A stretch of 40,468 nucleotides of DNA from NCBI GenBank assembly GCA_900542035.1, contig UQMJ01000026.1, forward strand, positions 1-40,468, read 5' to 3'. Shown in pieces: positions 19,212-28,699 of the stretch (its first letter is position 1; each line of letters starts with the position of its first letter). This stretch comes from an uncultured Clostridium sp. Lineage in GTDB: Bacteria > Bacillota > Clostridia > Lachnospirales > Lachnospiraceae. The position numbers and the translations under genes were made by a program. Below the pieces are notes generated by a model that saw only the letters and a list, made by a program, of their open reading frames with translations, had not been told where the DNA came from and did not search any database.

Positions 19212-20960
19212 TTAGGAAACTGCAAACTGGCTGTTATAAAGTCTGGCGTAACATCCGCCCTTTGCCAGCAATTCCTCATGCTTTCCCTGTTCTACAATAT
19301 GGCCGTCTTCCATCACTAAGATCATATCCGCTTCCTTAATCGTGGACAGCCGGTGCGCCACAATAAAACTGGTACGCCCTTCCATCATCTTGGAAAACGC
19401 CTTCTGGATCCGTATCTCCGTACGGGTATCAATAGACGAAGTTGCTTCATCTAAAATCAGCATCGGCGGCAGACACAGCATTACCCTGGCAATACAGAGA
19501 AGCTGCTTCTGGCCCTGGGAAAGGTTGCCGCCGTCTTCGCTGATTACCGTATCATACCCCTTGGGCATCTTCCGGATGAAACTGTCTGCATGGGCTTCTT
19601 TGGCTGCCTTTACAATCTCTTCCATAGAAGCATCCGGCTTTCCATAGGCAATATTTTCTCGGATAGTGCCGGCTTTCAGCCACGTTTCCTGGAGCACCAT
19701 GCCGTAATTAGAACGCAGGCTCTTTCTGGTAATGTCCCGAATATCCCGTCCGTCTACCTCGATACTTCCGCTGTTTACATCATAAAACCTCATAAGCAGA
19801 TTAATAATCGTAGTTTTTCCACATCCGGTAGGCCCTACGATGGCTACCCGCTTTCCTTTTTCCACCTGCAGGTTAAACTGCTCAATCAGCTTTTTCTCCG
19901 GCGTATAGGAAAAGTCCACATTGTGAAGTTCTACTCTTCCCTCTGCCTGCTTTAGCTCTGCGGCATCCGCCTTATCTTTTTTCTCCGGCTCCTGATCAAT
20001 TAAATCAAAGACGCGGGATGCCGATACCAGAGCATTCTGAAGTTCTGTCACAACACCGGAAATTTCATTAAACGGCTTGGTATACTGGTTTGCATAGCTT
20101 AAAAAGCTGGTCAGCTGGCCAATGGAAATCATGCCGCCAATGGCTGCATAGGATCCGCTTAATCCCACTGCCGCATAAACCATGCTGTTGACAAAACGGG
20201 TAGCCGGATTGGTAATCGAGGAAAAAAACGTTGCCTTTAAGCTGTATCCAGCCAGGCGGCCGTTTATTTCTTCAAACCTTTTCTGAGCTTCTTCTCCATA
20301 TCCAAATGCCTGTACTACTTTTAAATTTCCTAACATCTCGTCTACCAGTCCGGTCAGCTCTCCTCTGGTTTCCGACTGGTGTTTAAACATGACATAGCTC
20401 TTTTTTGCGATAAATCCCGCTACTACCAGAGACAAAGGGGTAAGGATTACCACTACTGCCGTAATCCACGGATTGACAGAGAGCATAAACAGCAGGGTTC
20501 CCACTATGGTCATCACTCCGGTAAACAGCTGGGTAAATCCCATTAAAAGTCCCTCGGAAAACTGATCTACGTCGGTAATTACCCGACTTAAGACGTCTCC
20601 GGACGTATGGCTGTCCAGATAGCGGAGCGGAAGATGCTCCAAACGCTCAAATGCCTGGGTACGGATATCCATAACTACCTGGTAAGTAATCTGGTTGTTG
20701 ATATGGTTCATCAGCCACTGGGCCAGGGCGGTTGCCGCCACAGCTGCCCCAATTTTTATCAGGATTCTTCCCAGTCCGGCAAATTTCACCTGTCCTGGAC
20801 CTATAATCAGATCCACTGCCTGCCCAATCAGAATGGGCACATACAGGGTCAGCGCAACAATGAAAAGGGCCAGAATCAGGGAACAGCCCACTTTCCACTT
20901 GTATTGGCGGATGGAAAGAAGAATACGCCTAATGGTTTCTCGGTTCTTTTTATCTCTCAT
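19212..20960 (-). CDS. Heterodimeric ABC exporter subunit with canonical ATP site residues
   Basis: This 582-aa protein starts at the ATG at 20958-20960 after GGAGGAGG; the longer frame overlaps the partner gene. Residues about 15-310 are six membrane helices of a type I exporter, followed by an ATPase domain with Walker A GPTGCGKTT, Q-loop QETWL, signature LSQGQKQ, Walker B LILDEATSSID with the catalytic Glu, and switch His in VAHRLST. It overlaps the end of the partner gene by 11 bases, so the two are co-translated. Pairs of this type (BmrCD, LmrCD, TM287/288) export drugs or lipids. The substrate cannot be told from sequence. Confidence 0.88.
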   Translation of the reverse strand: MRDKKNRETIRRILLSIRQYKWKVGCSLILALFIVALTLYVPILIGQAVDLIIGPGQVKFAGLGRILIKIGAAVAATALAQWLMNHINNQITYQVVMDIRTQAFERLEHLPLRYLDSHTSGDVLSRVITDVDQFSEGLLMGFTQLFTGVMTIVGTLLFMLSVNPWITAVVVILTPLSLVVAGFIAKKSYVMFKHQSETRGELTGLVDEMLGNLKVVQAFGYGEEAQKRFEEINGRLAGYSLKATFFSSITNPATRFVNSMVYAAVGLSGSYAAIGGMISIGQLTSFLSYANQYTKPFNEISGVVTELQNALVSASRVFDLIDQEPEKKDKADAAELKQAEGRVELHNVDFSYTPEKKLIEQFNLQVEKGKRVAIVGPTGCGKTTIINLLMRFYDVNSGSIEVDGRDIRDITRKSLRSNYGMVLQETWLKAGTIRENIAYGKPDASMEEIVKAAKEAHADSFIRKMPKGYDTVISEDGGNLSQGQKQLLCIARVMLCLPPMLILDEATSSIDTRTEIRIQKAFSKMMEGRTSFIVAHRLSTIKEADMILVMEDGHIVEQGKHEELLAKGGCYARLYNSQFAVS

Positions 20961-22713
20961 ACTGCTGTACCTCCTCCTTAGAAAGCTGGGACAGGCAAAT
21001 TTCCCGATACACCTGACAGGACAGAAACAGCTCCTTATGGGTTCCAATCCCTGCCAGATGCCCATCGTCCAGCACCAGAATCCGGTCTGCATTTTTTATG
21101 GTTGCTGCTCTCTGGGAAACCAGAAATACGGTCATATCTTCTGTATCTTCTTTGATCGCCTGACGAAGTCTGGCGTCTGTCGCAAAGTCCAAGGCAGAAG
21201 CGCTGTCATCCATAATCAGGATATCCGGCCTTCGCACCAGGGCCCTTGCAATGGTCAGTCTCTGCCTCTGTCCGCCTGACAGATTGCGTCCGCCCTGATG
21301 AATCTCCAGATCCAGTCCGCTTCCTTTTTCTTCTACAAAGTCTCTGGCCTGGGCAGTCTGTAATGCCTGCCAGATTTCCTCATCGGCAGCATTCTTTTTT
21401 CCCCACCGCATATTTTCCCTTAACGTTCCTTTAAACAGAACTGCTTTTTGCGGTACTACGCCTATCTGATTCCGGATGTTATCCAGCCGTCCTTTCCGCA
21501 CGTCGGTTCCATCTATCTCAACCTTTCCTCCGGTCACATCATAAAATCTTGGGATTAAATTTACCAGGGTAGATTTTCCAGAACCGGTTCCGCCGATAAT
21601 CCCAATGGTTTCTCCTGCCATTGCTGTAAAAGAAATGTCCGTAAGGGACGGTTCTTTTGCTCCTTCATAGGTAAAGGTCACATGGGAAAATCTTACTTTC
21701 GGAACCGTTTCTCCTTTCTGGGGCTTTCTGCAGCTTTCCTGCTTTTCTGTCTGTTCCGGTTCTTTTATCCCAGGCTCGATTTCAAATATGCCGTCCACCC
21801 GCTTCATGCTGGCCATAGCCTTAGAAATCAGAATCATCAAATTTGCCAGTTTGATTAATTCTACCAGAATCTGAGACATATAATTTACTAACGCTACCAC
21901 TTTTCCCTGGGATAAAATACCAGCGTCTGCCTGTCTGGCTCCTGTCCAGATCAGAACCACGATTGCCAGATTAATGATTACATAGGTCACAGGATTTAAA
22001 AGGGCCGCAATTTTTCCCACAAACACCTGTGATTTTACCAGCAGGCTGTTTTCTTCCTGAAACCGCTTTGTTTCGCTGTCCTGGCGGTTAAACGCGCGGA
22101 TTACCCTTACGCCCAGCAAATTTTCCCTGGTAGAAAGGGTCACCTGATCCAGCTGCTTCTGCACCTTTTTATACAGCGGCATACTGATCAGCAGAATGCC
22201 GAATACCACGATTGAAAGAAGGGGAATGGCGCAGACAAATACCATGGCTCCTTTGATATCTACTGTAAATGCCATAACCATAGCGCCAAACACTACAAAG
22301 GGGGATCTGAGGAACAGGCGGAGCACCATGTTGACGCCGTTCTGAACCGTATTAATATCTCCAGTCATGCGGGTAATCAGCGTTGCCGTACCTATGGTAT
22401 CGATTTCTGCATAGGAAAGCTTATGGATATGGGCAAACAAATCATTCCGAAGAGCCGTTCCTGCTCCGATGGCGGCTTTTGCCGCAAAGTATTGGGCAGT
22501 CAGGGAGCAGGCAATTCCGATTACCGCTAAAAGCACCAGCAGACCTCCCATTTTTAAAATATGCGCGCTGTCCTGGCTGCGGATTCCCATATCAATCATG
22601 CTGGCCACTACTAGAGGCACCAGCAATTCAAAGCTGGCCTCCAGCATTTTAAACAGCGGAGCAATTATGCTTTCCTTCTGGTATTGTTTCAGATAACCCA
22701 AAAGCCGTTTCAT
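20950..22713 (-). CDS. Heterodimeric ABC exporter subunit with degenerate Walker B
   Basis: This 587-aa protein starts at the ATG at 22711-22713 after GGAGGAAG. It is the first gene of the pair, with six membrane helices (about residues 15-300) and an ATPase with Walker A GGTGSGKST and signature LSGGQRQRL. Its Walker B reads LIMDDSASALD, with Asp in place of the catalytic Glu, and the switch position is Gln (VSQRAAT) instead of His. So one of the two ATP sites of the dimer should be non-hydrolytic, as in TM287/288 and BmrCD. It lies divergent from the YihY-like gene. Confidence 0.88.
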   Translation of the reverse strand: MKRLLGYLKQYQKESIIAPLFKMLEASFELLVPLVVASMIDMGIRSQDSAHILKMGGLLVLLAVIGIACSLTAQYFAAKAAIGAGTALRNDLFAHIHKLSYAEIDTIGTATLITRMTGDINTVQNGVNMVLRLFLRSPFVVFGAMVMAFTVDIKGAMVFVCAIPLLSIVVFGILLISMPLYKKVQKQLDQVTLSTRENLLGVRVIRAFNRQDSETKRFQEENSLLVKSQVFVGKIAALLNPVTYVIINLAIVVLIWTGARQADAGILSQGKVVALVNYMSQILVELIKLANLMILISKAMASMKRVDGIFEIEPGIKEPEQTEKQESCRKPQKGETVPKVRFSHVTFTYEGAKEPSLTDISFTAMAGETIGIIGGTGSGKSTLVNLIPRFYDVTGGKVEIDGTDVRKGRLDNIRNQIGVVPQKAVLFKGTLRENMRWGKKNAADEEIWQALQTAQARDFVEEKGSGLDLEIHQGGRNLSGGQRQRLTIARALVRRPDILIMDDSASALDFATDARLRQAIKEDTEDMTVFLVSQRAATIKNADRILVLDDGHLAGIGTHKELFLSCQVYREICLSQLSKEEVQQYER

Positions 22714-22750
22714 ATTTTCTTCCTCCAAACCTGGTTCCTATCGTTAGGCC

Positions 22751-22779
22751 TTGTTATTTTCTGTTTGTCATGGTATATT
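22751..22779 (+). promoter_or_regulatory. Promoter of the YihY-family gene
   Basis: TTGTTA (22751-22756), 17-bp spacer, TATATT (22774-22779), in the gap between the divergent ABC and YihY-like genes. Confidence 0.55.
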
Positions 22780-22842
22780 CTTACCAGTCCCTGGCGCAAA
22801 AAGCGTCTATGCCAGCAAAATCTGAATAAAGGAGCGTCTTTT

Positions 22843-23673
22843 ATGCTGACTTTCCTGCTGTTTGTACAGCGGCTTATGAAAAAATATACTTCTGACGAAA
22901 TTACCGTTTATGCTGCCCAGGCCTCTTTCTTTATCATCATGGCAGCATTTCCCTTTACCATGCTGATGCTGTCCATTATCCAGGTCATTCCCAGCGTCAG
23001 CCAGAATGATCTTCTGCAGCTGTTCGGTCCCATTATTCCCCGTCAGTTCAGCCAGATCCTGTTCAGTCTGATCAACAGCCTTTACACCGAATCGCCGGCT
23101 GCCCTGCTCTCCCTGTCTGCTCTGGCCGCTTTGTGGTCTGCGTCAAAAGGGATGCTTGGAATTGCAAAAGGGTTAAACCGGATTCAGGGAGACCATTCCC
23201 ACCGCGGCTATATTATAACCAGAATCATCTGCTCTGGATATACCATTGTTTTTATTCTGGTTCTGATCCTCTCCCTGGTGCTTCTGGTATTCGGCGATAC
23301 GCTCAGTCATTTTATTTTAAGAAAACTTCCATTTCTGGCGTCCATTACCCAGTATATCATAAATGTCCGGACTCTGCTATCCCTGGGGACTTTAATCTTC
23401 TGCTTTACCGGCCTTTATACCTTTGTTCCCAACAGGGACTTAAGCTGGCGGGAACAGATTCCAGGCGCGCTGTTTTCAACGGTCTGCTGGATTGGCATTT
23501 CCCTGGGATTTTCCATTTACTTCCGTTTCTTTAATAAGTTTTCTTATACATACGGAAGTTTGACTGCCGTAGTGCTCTTAATGCTGTGGCTGTATTTCTG
23601 TATCTGCGCCCTGTTTTTAGGGGCGGAAATCAATTATTTCTACGAAATGCGTTCGTCAAAAAAGGACTTCTGA
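22843..23673 (+). CDS. YihY/BrkB family membrane protein
   Basis: This 276-aa protein starts at the ATG at 22843, eight bases after AAAGGAG. Six membrane segments are visible, with the family's conserved features: AAQASFFIIMAAFPFTMLML near the start, LSALAALWSASKGMLGIAKG and LNRIQG in the middle, YTFVPNRDLSWREQIPGALF, and the end SYTYGSLTAVVLLMLWLYFC. The family was once called ribonuclease BN, wrongly; it is now taken as a membrane transporter-like family of unknown substrate. It has its own promoter and shares a bidirectional terminator with hemL. Confidence 0.88.
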   Translation: MLTFLLFVQRLMKKYTSDEITVYAAQASFFIIMAAFPFTMLMLSIIQVIPSVSQNDLLQLFGPIIPRQFSQILFSLINSLYTESPAALLSLSALAALWSASKGMLGIAKGLNRIQGDHSHRGYIITRIICSGYTIVFILVLILSLVLLVFGDTLSHFILRKLPFLASITQYIINVRTLLSLGTLIFCFTGLYTFVPNRDLSWREQIPGALFSTVCWIGISLGFSIYFRFFNKFSYTYGSLTAVVLLMLWLYFCICALFLGAEINYFYEMRSSKKDF

Positions 23674-23704
23674 TTCAACACTCTGAATTCTGAAGTCCTT
23701 TTTT
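23658..23704. terminator. Bidirectional terminator between YihY-like gene and hemL
   Basis: AAAAAAGGACTTC (23658-23670) pairs with GAAGTCCTTTTTT (23692-23704). The A and T runs on both sides serve both convergent genes. Confidence 0.85.
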
Positions 23705-23719
23705 CTGACCGTCTGGCTG

Positions 23720-25003
23720 TTACTGCCGTTCTTCCAGATACTCTCCTAAAATGTCCATGGTAATGTCTATCAGTTCCTTTGTATGGGCATTGGAAATGAA
23801 AATAGACTCAAACTGGGAAGGAGCCATGCTGACGCCGTTGGTAATCATGTGATTGAAATAGCGGCCGAATTCTGCAGTATCGGCAGTCTTGGCATCTTCA
23901 TAATTGGAAACCGGATGATTCGTAAAATAGATGCAGCTTAAGGAACCGACTCCCGTTACCTGCCACGGTTTTTGATACTTTTCAAACAGCTTTCTTGCGC
24001 TCTCCCTGTAATACTCGCCTAAACCGTTGATATAATCGTAAATCTCCGGATGCTCATTTAATATGGTAAGCTCTGCCAGTCCGGCGGACATGGCTACCGG
24101 ATTGCCGCTTAACGTACCTGCCTGGTATACGCCGCCTAAAGGCGCTACCAGTTCCATCAGCTCTTTTCGTCCGCCGTAGCATCCTACCGGCATACCGCCG
24201 CCGATAATCTTTCCAAATGTGCTTAGATCAGGAGTCACTCCAAACCGTTCCTGGGCGCCGCCTCTGCTTAACCGGAAACCGGTAATCACTTCATCAAAGA
24301 TCAACAGGGCGCCTTCTCGGGTACAGATGTCCCGCATTGCCTGTAAGAATCCTTCCTTGGGAACGACTGTACCCATGTTGCAGGCCACCGGCTCTAAAAT
24401 CACAGCTGCAATCTGGCCTGGATACTGGGCAAACAGCGCTTCTACACTGGACACATCATTGTAAACCGCTGTCAAAGTGTCCTGGGCGCTTCCTGCCGGT
24501 ACGCCTAAGCTGTCCGGAATCCCGCTGGTCATGGCTCCGGAACCGGCCTTTACCAGCATGGAATCCGAATGACCGTGGTAGCATCCTGCAAATTTCAAAA
24601 TCTTACTGCGTCCTGTAAATCCTCTTGCAAGACGGACTGCTGACATAACGGCCTCGGTTCCGGAATTGACCATACGCATCATTTCCATAGACGGAACCAT
24701 CTGTTTTACCAGCTCGGCTACCTGGACTTCAATTCCGGTTGCAGCTCCGAAACTCAGCCCTTTTTCTGCTGCCTTTACCACTGCTTCATATACGGCCGGA
24801 TGATTGTGTCCTAAAATCATGGGCCCCCAGGAACCGATGTAATCAATATAACGGTTGCCGTCTACATCCCATACGTAAGGGCCTCTTGCCCGATCAATAA
24901 ACCTGGGATGGCTTCCTACTGCCCGAAATGCCCGAACCGGACTATTTACGCCGCCTGGCATCAAATTCACTGCTTCGCTGAATAACTGCTCTGATTTTGT
25001 CAT
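23720..25003 (-). CDS. hemL: Glutamate-1-semialdehyde 2,1-aminomutase
   Basis: This 427-aa protein shows the HemL hallmarks: MPGGVNSPVRAFRAVG at the start, NSGTEAVMSAVRLARGFTGR, CYHGHSD, LIFDEVITGFRLS, and STFGKIIGGGMPVG with the PLP Lys, then YQAGTLSGNP. It turns glutamate-1-semialdehyde into 5-aminolevulinate, the first tetrapyrrole precursor of the C5 pathway. Its ATG overlaps the hemB stop by one base (TAATG), so both are made from one message. Length is normal. No other hem genes are in the window; the pathway could lead to cobalamin, siroheme or heme. Confidence 0.95.
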   Translation of the reverse strand: MTKSEQLFSEAVNLMPGGVNSPVRAFRAVGSHPRFIDRARGPYVWDVDGNRYIDYIGSWGPMILGHNHPAVYEAVVKAAEKGLSFGAATGIEVQVAELVKQMVPSMEMMRMVNSGTEAVMSAVRLARGFTGRSKILKFAGCYHGHSDSMLVKAGSGAMTSGIPDSLGVPAGSAQDTLTAVYNDVSSVEALFAQYPGQIAAVILEPVACNMGTVVPKEGFLQAMRDICTREGALLIFDEVITGFRLSRGGAQERFGVTPDLSTFGKIIGGGMPVGCYGGRKELMELVAPLGGVYQAGTLSGNPVAMSAGLAELTILNEHPEIYDYINGLGEYYRESARKLFEKYQKPWQVTGVGSLSCIYFTNHPVSNYEDAKTADTAEFGRYFNHMITNGVSMAPSQFESIFISNAHTKELIDITMDILGEYLEERQ

Positions 25004-25989
25004 TACCCAATTCTCCCCTCATCCATAAATCTGGCCAGTTCCTTTGCAAAGTAAGTCAGAAGGATATTGCATCCTGCCCGATAAATGCTGGCGGCAGTTT
25101 CACAGATTAAATTATCTTCATCAATATAGCCTAACGTTCCTCCTGCCTTGATCATGGCATACTCGCCGCTGACGCTGTACGCAGCAACCGGAAGGTCGAT
25201 GGCATCGGCAGTCTCTCTGATAATATCCAGGTAAGACAAGGCCGGCTTAATCATAATAATGTCCGCCCCCTCTTCGATGTCAGAAAAGACTTCTTTTAAT
25301 GCCTCTTTCCGGTTATGGTAGTCCATCTGATAGCTCTTTCTATCGCCAAAAGACGGAGCTGATCCGGCTGCATCCCGAAACGGGCCATAAAAACCGGATG
25401 CATATTTCGCGGAATAGGCCATAATCGGAGTGGTCTCATATCCGTTGTCGTCTAATATTTCCCGAATCGCGGCTACCCGTCCGTCCATCATATCAGAAGG
25501 CGCTACCATATCCGCTCCTGCCTGAACCTGGGACAAGGCAATTTTTGCCAGATATTCCAATGTTTTATCGTTATCTACATAGTGTCCGTCTAAAATGCCG
25601 CAGTGTCCATGGGAGGTATATTCGCACATACACACGTCGCCGATGTAGTACAGATCCGGTACGCTTTCCTTGGCTTTTCGGAACGCTTTCTGGATAATGC
25701 CGTCCTCTGCATAAGCGCCGCTTCCGCAGGCATCCTTGTGCTCCGGAATCCCAAACAGCATAACGCTTGGAACTCCTGCCTTTGCAACCTCTTCCAGCGC
25801 CTGTGGCAGACGGTCCACACTGTAGCGGAACTGTCCTGGCATTGTAGGGATTTCTTCTTTAATATTTGTACCTTCTTTTACAAACATGGGATAAATCAAA
25901 GAAGATTTATCCATTCGGGTTTCCCGAACCATTTTTCTTAGAAGGGGGGTAGTACGCAGCCTTCTCGGTCTTTGAACCAAATCAATCAT
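25003..25989 (-). CDS. hemB: Delta-aminolevulinic acid dehydratase (porphobilinogen synthase)
   Basis: This 328-aa protein starts at the ATG at 25987-25989 after AGAGGAAG. It has the family start RPRRLRTTPLLRKMVRET, the Cys-rich zinc site DVCMCEYTSHGHCGILDG, the two active-site Lys regions (AYSAKYASGFYGPFRDAAGS and DIIMIKPALSYLD) and the C-terminal SVSGEYAMIKAG. The three Cys mark it as the zinc-dependent kind. It joins two aminolevulinates into porphobilinogen. First gene of the hemB-hemL operon. Confidence 0.95.
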   Translation of the reverse strand: MIDLVQRPRRLRTTPLLRKMVRETRMDKSSLIYPMFVKEGTNIKEEIPTMPGQFRYSVDRLPQALEEVAKAGVPSVMLFGIPEHKDACGSGAYAEDGIIQKAFRKAKESVPDLYYIGDVCMCEYTSHGHCGILDGHYVDNDKTLEYLAKIALSQVQAGADMVAPSDMMDGRVAAIREILDDNGYETTPIMAYSAKYASGFYGPFRDAAGSAPSFGDRKSYQMDYHNRKEALKEVFSDIEEGADIIMIKPALSYLDIIRETADAIDLPVAAYSVSGEYAMIKAGGTLGYIDEDNLICETAASIYRAGCNILLTYFAKELARFMDEGRIG

Positions 25990-26072
25990 GATTACTTCCT
26001 CTTTTCTCTTATGTTGAGGCCAGGATAAACATTTTTGCCTCATTCAAACATTCCATATTACTATAGCACATT

Positions 26073-27239
26073 TTACAATCCAAAATCAATCAGATTGTAG
26101 TCCTTCAGCGCCCAGATGCTGCACATAAAGACGACCGTATCCGGTTTATGGGCATTCAGATATTCTTTTACGGAAATCTTCGGTTCTATCCGCAAATCAA
26201 TGGCTTCTACCTGGCGGATGCCCAGGCTTAAAAAGCTGGCTACCGGACGGACAAAGGAGTCTTTTAGCAGCAAAAGCTTCTTATCATTTTCCGCGTTTTC
26301 ATTTATAATCCGCATCAGGTTGTAATCGTCCCCTGTATAAACCGCATAGGGAATGTGACTGTCATCGTAATACCAGGCGTCTGTAATCTGGCTAAAATCC
26401 AGAAGAGCCTGAGAAAAATCCCCTTCCCGCACAATTCCCCTGTCCGGCACTTCCATCCGGAGGCTGACCTCAAAATCCGGCAGAATTACGGAAATATCGT
26501 CTACTCCCCCGAAATATTTTCCCGTTCTCTTTCCATAGGAACCTAAAAAGCCTTCTGGGAAATCCTTCTGACGGAAATTTTCCCGTTCTCTCAAGGTATC
26601 GTCAATCTCATAGCCAAAATCTGCATTTAATCGTTCCGTCAGTTTCTGATACCCCCAGAACGCCCCTTCCGAATTCCAGTGGTGATCCGTATGGAAAAAC
26701 AATTCTTCATGGGAACGTCCTTCTTCGTGAAGGTTTCTCCGCAAATCCAGCACGGAAACTTCTGCATTTTCCAGACGTTCTATGACCTGATTCGCTGCCG
26801 GATTGACCTCATCCGGCACTCCAAGAGGCAGTCCGGTATCGTACTGGCACACTTTCGACGGCGCAAACACACAAAGAAATGGGATTTCCAGTTTCCTGCA
26901 GTATTCACTAAGCTTTATCAGGCTGTCTGCAGTATCTTCCCAGTCAAAGTGATTGCTGAGACGTTCCAGATCTCCATTGTCTAAACGCACCGTGTCGTTG
27001 CAGGTGCGCAGAAAAGCCAGGCGCTTTGCCAGTCCATTTCCCTCAACAAACCGATACCGGCCTTTTAGCTCTTCGCTGTAATACTGTTCCATCGATCCGG
27101 AAACTGCCGCCCAGGTCTTCTCCTGGCTGTTTTCTACAGCCGCCTTTGCTTCCGGCAGATTCCATACCGCCATACCGTAGATAAAAAGCAGAAACGCAGC
27201 AGTCAGTCCGTATCTGCTTATCATTTTCCATATCCGCAT
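26073..27239 (-). CDS. AlgJ/AlgX-like SGNH-type protein, O-acetylation partner of the MBOAT
   Basis: In this 388-aa protein residues about 8-30 are a hydrophobic signal anchor (YGLTAAFLLFIYGMAVWNLP), so the rest is extracytoplasmic. The motif FFHTDHHWNSEGAFWGYQKL near residue 185 is the DHHW signature of AlgJ/AlgX-type proteins, with FLCVFAPSK before it and LLLKDSFVRPVASFLS later supplying the catalytic Ser region. These proteins move acetyl groups onto extracellular polysaccharide after a membrane MBOAT protein passes them across. The MBOAT gene lies 17 bp upstream. The acceptor polymer is unknown and no polysaccharide cluster is next to it. Confidence 0.8.
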   Translation of the reverse strand: MRIWKMISRYGLTAAFLLFIYGMAVWNLPEAKAAVENSQEKTWAAVSGSMEQYYSEELKGRYRFVEGNGLAKRLAFLRTCNDTVRLDNGDLERLSNHFDWEDTADSLIKLSEYCRKLEIPFLCVFAPSKVCQYDTGLPLGVPDEVNPAANQVIERLENAEVSVLDLRRNLHEEGRSHEELFFHTDHHWNSEGAFWGYQKLTERLNADFGYEIDDTLRERENFRQKDFPEGFLGSYGKRTGKYFGGVDDISVILPDFEVSLRMEVPDRGIVREGDFSQALLDFSQITDAWYYDDSHIPYAVYTGDDYNLMRIINENAENDKKLLLLKDSFVRPVASFLSLGIRQVEAIDLRIEPKISVKEYLNAHKPDTVVFMCSIWALKDYNLIDFGL

Positions 27240-27256
27240 ATCGCCCTTTTCTCCTT

Positions 27257-28681
27257 CTAAAAGTTAAAATAAATAAATGGATTATGGGCTCCCATTACCA
27301 GTTCAGAAACTGCCAGTAAAAACAGCAGAAACACCGCAATGCGGACAGCCAGACGGCCCAAATCCGATCCGGATTCCCCGTCTGCCCATGCCAGAAGGCG
27401 GCCGACAACCGGCGTACTTCCTGCTATTGCCGCAAGGAAATACCACCGGTACTCCCACACATAATAAAGCGTCCAGGATACGTCCGGATGAGCCGTTTCC
27501 AGTCCAAACATGGTTTTTAAGTACAGCGCTGCTTCTCCAAGACTTGCAGATCGGAACAGTACCCAGCCGCAGATGACAAGAAGCAAAGTCACCATCCGGT
27601 ACAGCCATCCAAAGCCCCATTTTTTTGCCCGTTCCGGTATCTGGAACAGCTTTTCACCGGTCAGAAGGACAAAGTAGAACAGTCCCCAGCAGATAAACGT
27701 CCAGTTGGCTCCATGCCAGACTCCGGTTAAAAACCAGACTGTAAACAGGTTCCTTACCAGCTTCCACCTAGAATCCACTCTGGATCCGCCTAGCGGAATA
27801 TAGACATAGTCCCTGAACCAGGTGCTTAACGAAATGTGCCACCGCCTCCAGAAGTCGGTAATGGATTCTGCCATATAAGGATAACGGAAGTTTTCCGGAA
27901 AATAAAATCCAAATAGCCGGCCTAAGCCAATGGCCATATCGGAATAAGCGGAAAAATCAAAATAAATCTGGAAGGTGTAGGCAATCGCTCCCAGCCAGGC
28001 ACCCCCTGTCGTCAGTTCTCCGGCTGCCGGAAGGGTAAAGATATAATCTGCAATTACCGCCATGGTGTTGGCAACCAGCACTTTTTTGATAAATCCATAC
28101 AAAAACCGATGGATCCCTGCCGTAAATCCCTCTGCCGTTACTTTCCGGTTGTAAATCTGGTCGGAAAACGTCTCGTACCGGACAATAGGCCCTGCAATCA
28201 GCTGGGGGAAAAACGCAATATAAAGCCCTACATTTAAGATATTTTTCTGAACCTTTCCATGTTTCCGGTACACGTCAATCACATAAGACATGGCCTGAAA
28301 GGTAAAAAAGGAAATTCCAATGGGAAGGGCAATCTTAGTTGGTGCAAATATCTCCTGTCCAGCTGCCCTGTTTACGGTCTCTACAAAAAAATTCATGTAT
28401 TTAAAATATCCCAGCAGCGCCAGGTTGCAGCCCACCATGGCAATCAGGCACAAGCGGCATCCATGCTTATGGTCCCGAAGCCGATCCACTGCCAGGCCAA
28501 ATCCATAATTCATTCCAATCGAGACTGCCATTACTTTGACAAATTCCGGTTCTCCCCATGCATAAAACACCATGCTGACGACTAACAGCCAAAGGTTTTT
28601 CACAACCTTTGGCAAAAGAAAATATCCGGCCAGAGCAATTGGCAGAAATAAGATTAAAAATGACATACTGGAAAATAACAC
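27257..28681 (-). CDS. MBOAT family O-acyltransferase (AlgI-like)
   Basis: This 474-aa protein starts at the GTG at 28679-28681, eight bases after AAGGAG. It is a multi-pass membrane protein with the AlgI/DltB signatures: FFPQLIAGPIVRYETF, FDFSAYSDMAIGLGRLFGFY, FPENFRYPYMAESITDFWRR, WHISLSTWFRDYVYIPLGGS and the catalytic His in GVWHGANWTF. It should carry acetyl groups from the cytoplasm to the AlgJ/AlgX-like partner encoded just downstream. Peptidoglycan or an exopolysaccharide are possible targets. Confidence 0.88.
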   Translation of the reverse strand: MLFSSMSFLILFLPIALAGYFLLPKVVKNLWLLVVSMVFYAWGEPEFVKVMAVSIGMNYGFGLAVDRLRDHKHGCRLCLIAMVGCNLALLGYFKYMNFFVETVNRAAGQEIFAPTKIALPIGISFFTFQAMSYVIDVYRKHGKVQKNILNVGLYIAFFPQLIAGPIVRYETFSDQIYNRKVTAEGFTAGIHRFLYGFIKKVLVANTMAVIADYIFTLPAAGELTTGGAWLGAIAYTFQIYFDFSAYSDMAIGLGRLFGFYFPENFRYPYMAESITDFWRRWHISLSTWFRDYVYIPLGGSRVDSRWKLVRNLFTVWFLTGVWHGANWTFICWGLFYFVLLTGEKLFQIPERAKKWGFGWLYRMVTLLLVICGWVLFRSASLGEAALYLKTMFGLETAHPDVSWTLYYVWEYRWYFLAAIAGSTPVVGRLLAWADGESGSDLGRLAVRIAVFLLFLLAVSELVMGAHNPFIYFNF

Positions 28682-28699
28682 AGCGCCTGCTCCTTTTTC

